In this document: in pieces, positions 49,790 to 59,471 of the stretch
Position numbering within the stretch: the stretch's first letter is position 1
Layout: each line of letters begins with the position of its first letter
NCBI RefSeq assembly: GCF_000156375.1
Contig: NZ_DS996359.1
Location: 117,065 to 181,064 of the forward strand
DNA from: Desulfovibrio piger ATCC 29098
Lineage (GTDB): Bacteria > Desulfobacterota > Desulfovibrionia > Desulfovibrionales > Desulfovibrionaceae
Length of the DNA stretch: 64,000 nt
Direction of reading: 5' to 3'
Program-made: the position numbers and the translations under genes
The notes under the pieces: generated by a model
Told to the model about the DNA's origin: nothing
Database searches by the model: none
Seen by the model: the letters and a program-made list of their open reading frames with translations, nothing else

Positions 49790-51139
49790 CTAGCGCGCGC
49801 CCTTGGGGAAGAGCACCACGCCCACGGTCTTGAAGATGATGTGGATGTCCAGCAGGATGGAGATGTTCTTCACATAGAACAGGTCGTATTCCAGCTTGTG
49901 GCGGGCATCTTCCTCATTGGCGCCGTAGGGGTAGCAGACCTGGGCCCAGCCGGTGAGGCCGGGCTTCACGGTATGGCGCAGGCTGTAATAGGGGATGTGT
50001 TCCTTGAGCTGCTTCACGAAGGTCATGCGTTCGGGACGGGGGCCGATGAAGCTCATGTCGCCCTTGATGATGTTCCAGATCTGGGGCAGCTCGTCGATGC
50101 GCACCTTGCGGATGAACTTGCCCACGCGGGTCACGCGGGCGTCGTTGGCGGCGGCCCAGACGGCGCCGTTCTTTTCGGCGTCGGTACGCATGGAGCGGAA
50201 CTTGTAGACCGTGAATTCCTTTTCATACAGGCCCACACGATCCTGACGGTAGATGACCGGGCCCGGCGATTCCAGGCGGATCAGCAGGGCGGTGATGAGC
50301 ATGATGGGCGCGGCCGGGATGAGCAGCATCAGGGACAGGAACAGGTCGAAGGCGCGCTTCAGGCGGCGCAGGCTGCCGCGGGTGTTGAGCGAGAAGCCTT
50401 CGGTCTGCAGCAGCCATTCCTCGGTGATCTGGGAAAGGGGCAGGCGCTGCACCACATGCTCGTAGAAGGTGCGGATGTCCACCACCATGGCGCCGTGCAG
50501 CTTGGCTTCCAGCAGGTCATGGGCGATGTCGTCGTCGATGGGGGCGTCGGGCAGGAGCACGATCATGGTCGCGTCGTGCTGCTTGGCGGCTTCCAAGGCC
50601 ATGAAGGGCGGGCCGAAGCATTCACCGGCGTCGGGGTCCTGGTCCTTTTCGCCCACATAGCCCAGGATGCGGGCCTTGGGCAGGCCTTCGGCCAGCAGCT
50701 TGCGCACCTTGCCGCCGCGGTCCACGCCCACCAGCAGGACGCGCAGGGGATGGGTCAGCTTGTCGGCATTGAGATAGTAGAGGAAGCGCCAGCCCAGGCA
50801 GAACACGAAGGAGAGCGCGAAGAGCAGGAGCACGGTCACGCGGTCGAAGCGCCAGTTCTCCAGGGCGAAGGACGCCGTGGCCGAGCTGATGATGCCCAGC
50901 ACGCAGGCCACCAGGATGCGGCCCAGGGTGTCCTTGAAGTCTTCCATGCCCACGCTGTAGGCGTCGAGGATGTAGAAGAACAGCAGATAGAAGAAGATGG
51001 TGAACAGGGAGGCGCCGGTATAGTCGTCAAAGACGCTCAGGTCGGGCGCGATGGTCACCATGCCCGAAACGGCCAGGGCCAGCAGGATGCAGCACAGGTC
51101 CACCACCTGCATCAATGCCATGCGGTAACGGCTGATCAT
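49790..51139 (-). CDS. Polyprenyl-phosphate sugar-1-phosphate transferase
   Basis: This initiating enzyme for a surface polysaccharide (449 aa) has four or five N-terminal helices and a CoA-binding-like Rossmann middle (RVLLVGVDRGGKV). The C-terminal bacterial sugar transferase domain carries KRAFDLFLSLMLL, YKFRSMRTDAE, RKVRIDELPQIWNI and SFIGPRPE. It transfers a hexose-1-phosphate from a UDP-sugar to undecaprenyl phosphate. GGAG precedes the ATG. It follows the GT4 gene on the same strand. Confidence 0.94.
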   Translation of the reverse strand: MISRYRMALMQVVDLCCILLALAVSGMVTIAPDLSVFDDYTGASLFTIFFYLLFFYILDAYSVGMEDFKDTLGRILVACVLGIISSATASFALENWRFDRVTVLLLFALSFVFCLGWRFLYYLNADKLTHPLRVLLVGVDRGGKVRKLLAEGLPKARILGYVGEKDQDPDAGECFGPPFMALEAAKQHDATMIVLLPDAPIDDDIAHDLLEAKLHGAMVVDIRTFYEHVVQRLPLSQITEEWLLQTEGFSLNTRGSLRRLKRAFDLFLSLMLLIPAAPIMLITALLIRLESPGPVIYRQDRVGLYEKEFTVYKFRSMRTDAEKNGAVWAAANDARVTRVGKFIRKVRIDELPQIWNIIKGDMSFIGPRPERMTFVKQLKEHIPYYSLRHTVKPGLTGWAQVCYPYGANEEDARHKLEYDLFYVKNISILLDIHIIFKTVGVVLFPKGAR

Positions 51140-51283
51140 AGTTTCTCCATTTTTTCGTACAGTGGACGGGACAGGCCCGTGGGCTGCCGGTGGCGGGCGG
51201 GCTGTCCCTGTGACCGCGAGACACCGTCGTCCCGGCAGCGCCGGGACAGGAGCGGGCCGCCCCGGGCCCGCGTCGTTGCTTGT

Positions 51284-52474
51284 TTATCCGGCCGCGCGGG
51301 GCACGCGCATGTCGGCAAGGATCTTCTCGGCCACGACTTCGGCATCGAACTCGCGGCAGGCCAGATCACGGCCGGCGGCCCCCATGCGGACCAGCAGTCC
51401 GGGATCGTCCAGCAGGCGGCGCATGGCGGCGGCCAGCGCGCGGGGATCGTGCGCGGCGCAGATGCAGCCGTTGACGCCGTCTTCCACCACTTCGCGGCAG
51501 CCGGGCACGTCCGTGACCACGGCGGCACGGCCCATGCTCATGCCTTCCATGATGGACGTGGGCGTGCCTTCACGCCACGAGGGCAGCACCAGCGCGTGGC
51601 AGGCCGCCACATAGGGGCGCACGTCGCGGGTCTCGCCCAGGTATTCGATGCTGCCTTCGTCCTGCCAGCGGCGCACCTGATCCAGGCCCACGCTGCCCAG
51701 ACCCTGTTCCGGCGGGCCCAGCAGCTGGAAACGGGCGGCGGGGTACTGCGTTTTCAGTTCCCTGGCCGCGGCGGCGTATTCGGGCAGGCCCTTGGCCTCC
51801 AGCAGACGGCCCACCAGCAGGAAGATGATCTCCCGCTCTTCGGGGGCGCAGCCCTCGGCGGGCAGGGGCGGCAGGGGCGCTTCGGCAAAGCGGCGGATGT
51901 CCACACCGGTGCCGCGCGCCATGAGCACGCGCGCGCTGCGGCGCAGGATGCCGACCTTGCGGAACAGCTCCGCATCGTCGCGGTTTTGGAAAAACACGCC
52001 TTCGGCCCCGGCAAGGGCGCAGTGGTACAGGCCGATGCTCAGGCGGTTGACGCATTTCTTGAAAAAGGTGTCCGCCTCGAAGGCGTAGCCCAGGCCGGTG
52101 ATGGTGGCGTAGATGTGCGGCACCCGCGCCAGACGCGCCGCCATGCAGCCGTAGATGACGGGCTTGATGGTGGTGGCGAAGAGCAGATCCGGCTTTTCCC
52201 GTTTGAACAGGCGGTACAGGGCGTGCATGGTGGCCATGTCGCGCAGGGGATTGAGGCCCTTGCGGTCCAGGGGATAGTGGCACAGGCGCACGGCCGGGCC
52301 TTTTTGGAAGGCGGGATCTTCTTCGCCGATGGCGCGGATGGCGGCCTCGGCAGCGTCGTCGCCCGCGGGCACGGCGCAAAGGACCTCATGCCCGGCGGCA
52401 CGCATGCGGCGCATGAGGACGGTCCAGAAATTGGAAGTGGAACGGGCCTGATTGCCCAGGATGAGTATTTTCAC
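51284..52474 (-). CDS. Family 4 glycosyltransferase
   Basis: This GT-B fold glycosyltransferase (396 aa) has an N-terminal acceptor domain and a C-terminal GT1/GT4 donor domain (FLLVGRLLEAKGLPEY, then PSWREGTPTSIMEGMSMGRAAV with the E-x7-E type motif). The likely start is GTG at 52474, six bases after AAAGGA, giving VKILILGN. There is no ATG in a suitable place. It is probably in one operon with the sugar transferase and acts in the cytoplasm on lipid-linked sugar. Confidence 0.92.
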   Translation of the reverse strand: MKILILGNQARSTSNFWTVLMRRMRAAGHEVLCAVPAGDDAAEAAIRAIGEEDPAFQKGPAVRLCHYPLDRKGLNPLRDMATMHALYRLFKREKPDLLFATTIKPVIYGCMAARLARVPHIYATITGLGYAFEADTFFKKCVNRLSIGLYHCALAGAEGVFFQNRDDAELFRKVGILRRSARVLMARGTGVDIRRFAEAPLPPLPAEGCAPEEREIIFLLVGRLLEAKGLPEYAAAARELKTQYPAARFQLLGPPEQGLGSVGLDQVRRWQDEGSIEYLGETRDVRPYVAACHALVLPSWREGTPTSIMEGMSMGRAAVVTDVPGCREVVEDGVNGCICAAHDPRALAAAMRRLLDDPGLLVRMGAAGRDLACREFDAEVVAEKILADMRVPRAAG

Positions 52475-52874
52475 GGCATATCCTTTGCCCACCTGTCCGG
52501 CGGGTACGCTCCGTGATGGGGCGCTGTCTGTCCTGCGGGGCAAAGAGCATCCCCGCCTGGCCGGACCGGAAAGGGAGACGTGCCGGCCAGGTCTGGCCGG
52601 TCTCCTGTGTGGTGGGCTCTTCACGGGCTATACCAGCATCCCTTGCCGCTGAAAAGAGGCAAAGGGGCCCTGCGGGCGGGGGCAGGCCACGGACAAAAAA
52701 ACGCGATTCCGGCAGGATGCGCAAAAAAGCCCCTGCCGGGGCAGGGGGCGCGTCTTTTGACAGCGGCGTCGGCACAGCGTACAAGGAAAGCACGCCGTCT
52801 GTGCCGCGAAGGCGGGATCTCCCGTTTTCGCGGCCTCCCGGCGGGCAACTACGACCTTTGATAAGGAAGGCAAT
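52475..52874. other. Divergent gap between GT4 and epimerase genes
   Basis: No gene is seen in these 400 bases. A GCCCCTGCC/GGCAGGGG hairpin at 52730-52747 has a T-run on the - strand, about 250 bases upstream of the GT4 start. It could be a leader attenuator or an unrelated terminator. Confidence 0.35.
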
Positions 52875-53897
52875 ATGAGCGCCTATACCCAACTGTGCGA
52901 AAAGATGCGTGCCGAACCCTCCACCTGGCTGGTGACCGGCGTTGCCGGTTTCATCGGCTCCAACCTGCTGGAACATCTGCTCAAGATGGGGCAGACCGTG
53001 GTGGGCCTGGACAACTTCCTCACCGGTTACCAGAAGAACCTGGACATGGTGGAGGCCCTGGTGGGCCCCGAAGCCTGGAGCCGCTTCACCTTCATCGAAG
53101 GCGACATCCGCGATCTGGATACCTGCCGCAAGGCCTGCGAAGGCGTGGACCATGTGCTGCATGAGGCCGCCCTGGGTTCCGTGCCGCGTTCCATCGACGA
53201 TCCCATCCTGTCCAACAGCTGCAACATCACCGGTTACCTCAACATGCTGGTGGCCGCGCGTGATGCGGGCGTGAAGAGCTTCGTGTACGCCGCCTCCTCC
53301 TCCACCTACGGCGATTCCCCCGAACTGCCCAAGGTGGAAGACAAGATCGGTCATCCCCTGTCGCCCTATGCCGTGACCAAATATGTGGACGAGCTCTACG
53401 CCGACGTCTTCGCCCGTTGCTACGGCTTCACCACCGTGGGCCTGCGTTACTTCAACGTTTTCGGCCAGCGTCAGGATCCCTACGGTGCCTATGCCGCCGT
53501 CATCCCCCAGTGGTTCGCCAGCCTGCTGAAGAAAGAGACCGTCTTCGTCAACGGCGACGGCGAGACCAGCCGCGACTTCTGCTACATCGACAACGTGGTG
53601 CAGGCCAACCTGCTGGCCAGCTTCGCCGCGGACGAAGCCCGCAACAAGGTCTACAACGTGGCCTTTGGCCAGCGCACGACCCTGAACGAGCTGTTCGACC
53701 TCATCCGTGAGGAAGTGGTGCGCCATATGCCCGAGGCCGCCACGGCCACGGCCACGCATCGCGATTTCCGCGCCGGTGACGTGCGCCACTCCCTGGCCGA
53801 CATCACCCGCGCCCGCACCCTGCTGGGCTATGAACCCCAGTTCGACGTGCGCACCGGCCTGCGTCTGGCCGGCGACTGGTACGCCGCCAACCTGTAG
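52875..53897 (+). CDS. NAD-dependent UDP-sugar epimerase (WbpP/Gne-like)
   Basis: This short-chain dehydrogenase/reductase (340 aa) has the nucleotide-binding motif GVAGFIGSN, the catalytic Ser region ASSSTYGD and YAVTK (YxxxK). The sequence around SVPRSIDDP resembles UDP-N-acetylglucosamine 4-epimerases of the WbpP/TviC group. It would supply a UDP-amino sugar for the glycan made by the neighbouring genes. AAGGAAGG lies before the ATG. Confidence 0.9.
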   Translation: MSAYTQLCEKMRAEPSTWLVTGVAGFIGSNLLEHLLKMGQTVVGLDNFLTGYQKNLDMVEALVGPEAWSRFTFIEGDIRDLDTCRKACEGVDHVLHEAALGSVPRSIDDPILSNSCNITGYLNMLVAARDAGVKSFVYAASSSTYGDSPELPKVEDKIGHPLSPYAVTKYVDELYADVFARCYGFTTVGLRYFNVFGQRQDPYGAYAAVIPQWFASLLKKETVFVNGDGETSRDFCYIDNVVQANLLASFAADEARNKVYNVAFGQRTTLNELFDLIREEVVRHMPEAATATATHRDFRAGDVRHSLADITRARTLLGYEPQFDVRTGLRLAGDWYAANL

Positions 53898-53920
53898 GCT
53901 GTCCTTTCGTTTTTGATGCC

Positions 53921-53958
53921 AAGGCCCCCGGCACTGGAAAGCGCCGGGGGCCTTTTGT
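53921..53958 (+). terminator. Terminator after the epimerase gene
   Basis: AAGGCCCCCGGC and GCCGGGGGCCTT pair around a ten-base loop and are followed by TTGTTT. Confidence 0.8.
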
Positions 53959-54044
53959 TTCATAGGAGAGAGATAGTGCAGAGGGAGGGCGTCTTTTCCC
54001 TCACAGGCCATCCGTTCCGTGGTCTATCGTCCTGTTCCATGGGA

Positions 54045-54086
54045 AACGGCCGGGCCTTCCTGCAAAAGCAGAAGAGCCCGGCCGTT
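54045..54086. other. GC-rich hairpin next to repeat copy F
   Basis: AACGGCCGGGC and GCCCGGCCGTT form the base, with CTGC/GCAG at the tip. There is no T-run. It abuts the long palindromic repeat behind apt. Confidence 0.45.
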
Positions 54087-54089
54087 GGA

Positions 54090-54235
54090 TAAAACGCGCT
54101 GGGGAAGGGGAGCTTGAGGGGGAAAGCCCTCTCGCGCGAGTAGCGACCGGATGGTGGCCCGCGGGGCCGTGCCCGTTGCGATGCAGGAAGCTACGGGCAT
54201 CACAGCAGAGATGAGGGGGGTACCCCCTCAAAATA
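54090..54235. repeat. Palindromic repeat family 1, long copy F
   Basis: It is oriented opposite to the copy at 26401-26566. ACGCGCTGGGGAAGG flanks TTGAGGGGG. The internal block reads, on the - strand, CTCTGCTGTGATGCCCGTAG followed by CTTCCTGC and CAACGGGCACGGCCCC. CCCCCTCAAA closes it. It shows more divergence in the arms than copy D. It lies 18 bases behind the apt stop. Confidence 0.75.
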
Positions 54236-54252
54236 AAAAACGAAGCTCCCGG

Positions 54253-54765
54253 CTACACGTGCAGCAGCACGGACAGGGGGATGTCGCCCAGCACCTTGCG
54301 GCCGCCCAGGGCATCCAGTTCCATGAGCATGCAGCAGCCCGCCACGGTGGCGCCGCTCTGGCCCACCAGACGGATCATGGCGTCCAGGGTACCGCCGGTG
54401 GCCAGCACGTCGTCCACGATGAGGACGCGGTCCGCCGGGGTCAGGGCATCCTTGTGCAGGCACAGGGTATTGGAGCCGTATTCGAGGTCATAGCTGGCTT
54501 CGAAGGCTTCACAGGGCAGCTTGCCGGGCTTGCGTACCGGGGCCAGGCCCACGCCCAGACGCCGGGCCAGCGGCGCCGCGAACAGAAAGCCCCGCGCTTC
54601 GGCAGCCACGATGCGGGTGGGCCGTAGGGGCTGGGCCGCGTCGGCCATCCGTTCGATGACCTCCCCGAAGGCTTCGGGCGAGGCCAGCAGGGGCGTGATG
54701 TCGTAGAACAGGATGCCGGGCTTGGGGTAGTCGGGGACGTGACGGATGAAGGCGGCGATATCCAT
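54253..54765 (-). CDS. apt: Adenine phosphoribosyltransferase
   Basis: This purine-salvage enzyme (170 aa) converts adenine and PRPP to AMP. The family segments KPGILFYDITPLL, AEARGFLFAAPLA, VRKPGKLP and the PRPP loop VLIVDDVLATGGT are all present. The ATG at 54765 has AAGGAG five bases upstream. The next gene up on the same strand ends 48 bases away, so the two may be co-transcribed. Confidence 0.96.
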   Translation of the reverse strand: MDIAAFIRHVPDYPKPGILFYDITPLLASPEAFGEVIERMADAAQPLRPTRIVAAEARGFLFAAPLARRLGVGLAPVRKPGKLPCEAFEASYDLEYGSNTLCLHKDALTPADRVLIVDDVLATGGTLDAMIRLVGQSGATVAGCCMLMELDALGGRKVLGDIPLSVLLHV

Positions 54766-54812
54766 GCGGGCTCCTTGGGGAAAAGTGGGGAAAAAGGGCG
54801 ATGATCCCGGCA

Positions 54813-55154
54813 TCAATGGCCGGAATAGTCCAGGACGTTGTTCAGGGGCGCGCTGCTGCTTTTGACCTGTCCGCCGGCGAACACATGCCGGGTCAGACGC
54901 CAGCCGTCCATGTCGAGCACGTCCAGCTTGCCCTGCATGTCCGGCGTCAGATGGGCACGGAAGGCCTCCACCACCTCGTCTTCGGGAAAGTAGGAACCTT
55001 CCATGGAGATGCGGGCCATGTCGCCTTCCTGGCAGAGCAGGGGCACGTCCTCATCTTCGTTGAGGGCATCGCGCAGGGCCGATTCCAGCGCCGCGTACAG
55101 GGCGGGCGTCACAGGATAGACATGGCCGTAGGCCTTGACCAGGGGATCGCGCAC
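54813..55154 (-). CDS. Small protein of unknown function (113 aa)
   Basis: I do not recognise this protein. The start is inferred as GTG at 55154, six bases after GGAG; the frame upstream is a shadow of the lipoprotein gene. It looks soluble and mixed helix/strand, with an acidic centre (NEDEDVPLLCQEGDMARI) and a C-terminal DMDGWRLTRHVFAGG. It sits between apt and the lipoprotein gene. Confidence 0.65.
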   Translation of the reverse strand: MRDPLVKAYGHVYPVTPALYAALESALRDALNEDEDVPLLCQEGDMARISMEGSYFPEDEVVEAFRAHLTPDMQGKLDVLDMDGWRLTRHVFAGGQVKSSSAPLNNVLDYSGH

Positions 55155-55255
55155 AGCAGGCTCCGGGGAAAGGGGTTGGGCGGGCGGACGGCAGGAAGCG
55201 GTCGTCCGCGGCCGGGACAAGGCATCATTTTGGGGCAAGTATCCCAAAAAAGAAA

Positions 55256-55306
55256 GGCCCCGCTTGCGGCGGGGCCCCGGAAAACGAAGGGCTCCCGAAG
55301 GAGCCC
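55256..55306 (-). terminator. Double hairpin terminator of the lipoprotein gene
   Basis: Two hairpins, GGGCTCC/GGAGCCC (55289-55306) and GGCCCCGC/GCGGGGCC (55256-55276), are each followed by T-rich sequence on the - strand, directly behind the gene ending at 55321. Confidence 0.75.
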
Positions 55307-55320
55307 CTGAGATATCCTGT

Positions 55321-55920
55321 TTACTTGCCGTCCACGATGGCCTTGATCTTGCGGGCCATGGGCTGCACCAGTTCGCGCATGCTGTTGAGCATGATCTCTT
55401 CCGCGGCACCGCCGGAGGGGATGCCGCTGCGGTTCTGGCTGGAGTTGAGGGTCTCCTTGACCACACGGCCGTTGCGGGGCGCCAGACGGTAGGTGGCGCG
55501 CATGGAGGTGGCCAGTTCGGTGGCGGAGACTTCACGCAGCCAGGCCTGTTCCACGGTACCGGTGACGATGTAGTCGGGGTTACCGCTGCGGGCCTGGTTC
55601 TCGTCCATGGCATAGGAGACCTGCACGCCCTGGCGGCGCAGCTCGTCGGCCAGGCCGCGGCTCACCCACTGGGCCAGGTCGTCGCTGGCCACGAAGGCGC
55701 TGCCGTCACGACGCACGCCGAGGTTGGTGGTATCCTGACGGTTGTCGGTGAAGGGCACCACGGTCACGCGCGGGGCATTGGGAGCGGGCAGCACGGGATT
55801 GACCGCGGGCGCGGGCGAAAGCAGGCGCACGGTGTTGCTGGGACCGCAGGCAGTCAGGAACATGGCCAGCATGAGCGCCAGCGAAAGGAAAAGAAGGCGT
55901 GTGATACGGGCGGATTTCAT
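55321..55920 (-). CDS. YajG-like outer-membrane lipoprotein
   Basis: This 199-aa protein has a signal peptide ending in the lipobox LTAC (Cys25). The mature part has an N-terminal Pro-rich stretch. It then has a domain with VTVVPFTDNRQ, LADELRRQGVQV and DYIVTGTVEQ, reminiscent of YajG/LpoB-type domains. No enzyme motif is seen. Its exact role is unknown; envelope assembly is an inference. It is divergent from serS. Confidence 0.85.
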   Translation of the reverse strand: MKSARITRLLFLSLALMLAMFLTACGPSNTVRLLSPAPAVNPVLPAPNAPRVTVVPFTDNRQDTTNLGVRRDGSAFVASDDLAQWVSRGLADELRRQGVQVSYAMDENQARSGNPDYIVTGTVEQAWLREVSATELATSMRATYRLAPRNGRVVKETLNSSQNRSGIPSGGAAEEIMLNSMRELVQPMARKIKAIVDGK

Positions 55921-56051
55921 GGCAAGGTCTCGCAGGAAAGATGTTTTAAAAAGTTTTGAGACTTTTTATATACGCAATGCCCTTGTCTTGCAAGGTCTGG
56001 GGGCTCGTGGTAGCGTGGCCTCCACATTGCGCATGCTATGCAGGAGTTTTT

Positions 56052-57329
56052 ATGATCGACCTCAAACTGGTGCAAAAACAGCCCGAAGTGCTGGCCAAGG
56101 CCCTGGCCGACCGGCAGTCGCCGCTGAAAGTAGATGAGTTCCTCGAACTGGACGGCCGCCGTCGTGCGTTGCTGGCCGAAGTGGAAAGCCTGAAACAGCA
56201 GCAGAACGCCGCCTCCCGTCAGGTGGCCCAGATCAAGCGTGAGGGCGGGGACGCCTCCCACATGATGGAAGAACTGGGCGCCCTGTCGGCCCGCATCAAG
56301 GCCCTGGACGTGCAGACCGCCGAAGCCAAGGCCGCTGTGGAAAACTGGCTCATGGGGGTGCCCAACATCCCGGACGCCAGCGTGCCCGTGGGCAAGGACG
56401 AGACCGAGAACGTGGAAGTGCTCCGCTGGGGCACGCCGCGCCAGTTCGATTTCGAGATCCGTCAGCACTGGGAGCTGGGCGGCGCCGCCCTGGATTTCGA
56501 GCGCGCCACCCGTCTGGCCGGCAGCCGCTTTGCCCTGTACATGGGCTGGGCCGCCCGTCTGGACCGCGCCCTGGTCAACTTCTTCCTGGACCAGCATGTG
56601 AAGCACGAGGACTACATCGAAGTCTGTCCTCCCTTCATGGTCAACCGCGCCACCATGACCGGTACGGGCCAGCTGCCCAAGTTCGAGGAAGACCTCTTCA
56701 AGATGCCCGCCTGGGACTACTACCTCATCCCCACCGCCGAGGTGCCCCTGACCAACATCCACGCCGGTGAGGTGCTGGACGAGGCCGACCTGCCCCGCGC
56801 CTACTGTGCCGCCACGCCCTGCTTCCGTTCCGAAGCCGGTGCCGCCGGCAAGGACACGCGCGGCCTGATCCGCCTGCACCAGTTCACCAAGGTGGAGATG
56901 GTGCGCTTTGCCCATCCTGACGACAGCTTCAACCAGCTGGAGATCATGGTGGGCCATGCCCGTACCCTGCTGGAAAAGCTGGAGCTGCCCTACCGCGTCA
57001 TCACCCTGTGCACGGGCGACATGGGCTTCGGTTCCGCCAAGACCTACGACCTGGAAGTCTGGCTGCCTGCCCAGAACACCTACCGCGAGATCTCCTCCTG
57101 CTCCAACTGCATCGATTTCCAGGCCCGCCGTGCGGACATCCGCTTCAAGCCCAAGGGCGGCAAGAGCACCTACTGCCATACCCTCAACGGCTCCGGCCTG
57201 CCCACGGGCCGCGCCATGGCCGCCATCCTGGAGAACGGCCAGCAGAAGGACGGCAGCATCGTACTGCCCAAGGCCCTGGTGCCCTATATGGACGGCGTGG
57301 AAGTCATCGAGCCTGCGGGCAAGAAGTAA
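56052..57329 (+). CDS. serS: Seryl-tRNA synthetase
   Basis: This class II synthetase (425 aa) has the N-terminal coiled-coil arm (about 30-105) that contacts the tRNA-Ser long arm. The catalytic core carries [30 protein letters not shown] (motif 2) and [17 protein letters not shown] (motif 3). The start is ATG at 56052 with CAGGAG upstream; the frame's longer upstream part is non-coding. A terminator follows. Confidence 0.97.
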   Translation: MIDLKLVQKQPEVLAKALADRQSPLKVDEFLELDGRRRALLAEVESLKQQQNAASRQVAQIKREGGDASHMMEELGALSARIKALDVQTAEAKAAVENWLMGVPNIPDASVPVGKDETENVEVLRWGTPRQFDFEIRQHWELGGAALDFERATRLAGSRFALYMGWAARLDRALVNFFLDQHVKHEDYIEVCPPFMVNRATMTGTGQLPKFEEDLFKMPAWDYYLIPTAEVPLTNIHAGEVLDEADLPRAYCAATPCFRSEAGAAGKDTRGLIRLHQFTKVEMVRFAHPDDSFNQLEIMVGHARTLLEKLELPYRVITLCTGDMGFGSAKTYDLEVWLPAQNTYREISSCSNCIDFQARRADIRFKPKGGKSTYCHTLNGSGLPTGRAMAAILENGQQKDGSIVLPKALVPYMDGVEVIEPAGKK

Positions 57330-57355
57330 TCCACGGTCGAACAGCGAATCCGATA

Positions 57356-57389
57356 AGGCGGTGCCCCTCGCGGGGTGCCGCCTTTTTTC
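57356..57389 (+). terminator. Terminator after serS
   Basis: GGCGGTGCCCC and GGGGTGCCGCC pair (two G-T pairs) and are followed by six T residues. Confidence 0.8.
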
Positions 57390-57500
57390 GTGCCTGGGAT
57401 GTGGAAAACTCAGCGGGCTCGTTCCGGGAAACGGCAGCGTTGCCGGAGCCGCGAGATGAAGAGGGAAGGGGGATGCCTGGCGGCCGCCCGGCATGTGCAT

Positions 57501-57535
57501 AAAAAAAGCGGCCTGCCGCGTGGCGCGGCAGGCCG
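57501..57535 (-). terminator. Terminator of the Hsp20 gene
   Basis: CGGCCTGCCGC and GCGGCAGGCCG pair, followed on the - strand by seven T residues. Two further GC-rich hairpins lie between this and the gene's stop (57541-57590). Confidence 0.8.
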
Positions 57536-57609
57536 TGGAGTCCGCCCGTTGCGGGCGGTCCGGCTCCCCGAGGAGTGGGAGCCGGAGGAGGGTCCTTCAA
57601 GAGGGGGGA

Positions 57610-58146
57610 TTACTGTTTCTGCACCGTGATGGAACGGGCGGCGGGGGCTTCAGGCTGTTTGCGGGGGATGACGATGGTCAGCACACCGTTCTTGTGGCTG
57701 GCGCTGATGTTTTCCACATCAGCATCTTCAGCCAGGCCGATCTGGCGGCAGAAGGAGCCGTAGACGCGTTCCTGCACATGGCAGACGGGTTCCTTGGCTT
57801 CCGCCTTTTCGCCTTCGGCGGCAGGGGCGGCGCAGCTTTCCATCTTCTTTTCACCTTCAACGGTCAGCATGCCGTCACGGACTTCGACCTTGACTTCATC
57901 GGGATCCACACCGGGCACTTCCATGTGGATGGTGTAGGCCTTGTCATCGCTGTGGATGTCCAGGCTGGGACGGATGTCGGCCTGCGGCTTGTCCATCAGG
58001 CTGGTCGGCCAGCCGGGCGTGAAGAAACCATTGAACAGACGGTCGATATCGTGATGCAGGCGATCCAGGGGCTGGAAGCTCTGTTCGGGCTGCTGGGCGT
58101 TGCGGGGAGAGAACCAATGCTGGGGATATACACGGATAAGGCTCAT
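57610..58146 (-). CDS. Hsp20/alpha-crystallin family small heat-shock protein
   Basis: This holding chaperone (178 aa) has an alpha-crystallin domain from about residue 60 (IRPSLDIHSDDKAYTIHMEVPG to GVLTIVIPRK). The loop between VEGEKK and ERVYGSF is enlarged to about 25 residues and contains two cysteines (ESCAAP and PVCHV). The C-terminal ITV may act as the I-x-I/V anchor. ATG at 58146 has GGAGG seven bases upstream; the much longer frame upstream crosses the riboswitch and is not coding. Confidence 0.92.
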   Translation of the reverse strand: MSLIRVYPQHWFSPRNAQQPEQSFQPLDRLHHDIDRLFNGFFTPGWPTSLMDKPQADIRPSLDIHSDDKAYTIHMEVPGVDPDEVKVEVRDGMLTVEGEKKMESCAAPAAEGEKAEAKEPVCHVQERVYGSFCRQIGLAEDADVENISASHKNGVLTIVIPRKQPEAPAARSITVQKQ

Positions 58147-58172
58147 TTCAATGCCTCCTGATATTTTTCCTT

Positions 58173-58210
58173 GTTGACATAGAGGTAAGGTGGGATGGCT
58201 AGTTGTCAAC
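58173..58210. promoter_or_regulatory. Inverted repeat in the Hsp20 upstream region
   Basis: GTTGACA (58173-58179) and TGTCAAC (58204-58210) form an inverted repeat with a 24-base spacing. The right arm also supplies a TTGACA -35-like box for the leftward gene; the matching -10 is weak. Confidence 0.4.
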
Positions 58211-58345
58211 ATGTTGTGGAAAACTTTTTTCAAAAATGGGGAAAGACGCCACCGCGCGTCCCGGCCTGTCCCCGGCAGCCGGGGAGGCTTCCGTCTTTTA
58301 TGGCCGGGGATTGCCAAATGCCGGAGGCGGGCGTATGGTGGCTCC

Positions 58346-58493
58346 ATTCTCAGGGCGGGGTGCAAGTCCCCACCGGCGGTGATGGCGGTTTTCCGCATGA
58401 GCCCGCGAGCGCCGTACCATGCAACGTGGTGCGGGTCAGCAGATACCGGTGAGATCCCGGAGCCGACGGTAACAGTCCGGATGAAAGAGAACG
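58346..58493 (+). ncRNA. FMN riboswitch (RFN element)
   Basis: The conserved RFN blocks are all present in order: CTCAGGGCGGGGTGCAAGTC, CCCACCGGCGGTGAT, AGCCCGCGAGCG, GGTCAGCAGATACCGGTGAG, then GAGCCGACGGTAACAGTC and GGATGAAAGAGAAC. It lies about 120 bases upstream of ribB and should switch off expression when FMN is plentiful. Confidence 0.97.
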
Positions 58494-58613
58494 GTTCGTT
58501 TTTCTGCCGTGTGGGGCGCAAAAAAGGACGGTCTTGGCGGCCGCCCCGCAGCGCGCACGGCAGCCGTGCCCTGATGCACATCTTCCGGCCCGTCCGGGCC
58601 GACCAAGGAGACG

Positions 58614-59273
58614 ATGATGCATCAGTCCCCCGATATCCTGGCTTCTTTTGGTGATTGGGAAACGCGTATGGAACGCGCCCTGGCCTCCGTGCGTGCGGGC
58701 AGGGGCGTCCTGGTGGTGGACGACGAGGATCGCGAGAACGAAGGCGACCTTATCTATCCCGCCCACAGCCTGACCGATGCGCAGATGGCCCGTCTCATCC
58801 GCCATTGCAGCGGCATCGTGTGCCTGTGCCTCACCGATGAGCGCGCCACCCGCCTGGGCCTGCCGCCCATGGTGGCCCACAACACCAATACCCAGCAGAC
58901 CGCTTTCACCATCTCCATCGAGGCCGCCGAGGGCGTGACCACCGGCGTTTCCGCCGCCGACAGAGTGACCACCATCAAGGCCGCCGTGGCCGAGGGTGCG
59001 CGTCCCGAGGACCTGCGCCATCCCGGCCATGTGTTCCCGCTGCGTGCCCGTCCCGGCGGCGTGCTGGAACGGCGCGGCCATACCGAGGCCACCGTGGACC
59101 TGATGTCTCTGGCGGGCCTGCCGCCCTGCGGTGTGCTGTGCGAGCTGACCAACGATGACGGCACCATGGCGCGTCTGCCGCAGGTGGCGGACTTTGCCCG
59201 TGCCAACGACCTGCCCCTGCTGGCCGTGGCGGACATCGTGCGCTGGCGTGAACGGCAGGAAGGCCGGGCCTGA
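58614..59273 (+). CDS. ribB: 3,4-dihydroxy-2-butanone 4-phosphate synthase
   Basis: RibB (219 aa) makes the four-carbon unit of riboflavin from ribulose 5-phosphate. The family motifs [42 protein letters not shown] and CELTNDDG are intact. There is no fused GTP cyclohydrolase II domain. Two adjacent ATG codons are possible starts; the second (58617) has better spacing from AAGGAG. It is controlled by the FMN riboswitch just upstream. Confidence 0.97.
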   Translation: MMHQSPDILASFGDWETRMERALASVRAGRGVLVVDDEDRENEGDLIYPAHSLTDAQMARLIRHCSGIVCLCLTDERATRLGLPPMVAHNTNTQQTAFTISIEAAEGVTTGVSAADRVTTIKAAVAEGARPEDLRHPGHVFPLRARPGGVLERRGHTEATVDLMSLAGLPPCGVLCELTNDDGTMARLPQVADFARANDLPLLAVADIVRWRERQEGRA

Positions 59274-59387
59274 GCCCCAGCCGTCTGATCCCCTTTTCCT
59301 GTCCCAGGACAGGGCTTGCCGTGGTCGCCGGCTGGAGTTGATGAATACCAGGAAAGAAAGCTGCCGGCGGCCGGCCGGGCAAGTATG

Positions 59388-59419
59388 AAAAAAAGGACGC
59401 TGTACGGCGTCCTTTTTTT
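59388..59419. terminator. Bidirectional terminator between ribB and the EamA gene
   Basis: GGACGC and GCGTCC pair, flanked by seven A and seven T residues, so it works on both strands between these convergent genes. Confidence 0.85.
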
Positions 59420-59471
59420 CATGCCCGGGCCTGATCCCGGCGGGGGACGGAGGAGGGGCGCCCCCGCAGGA

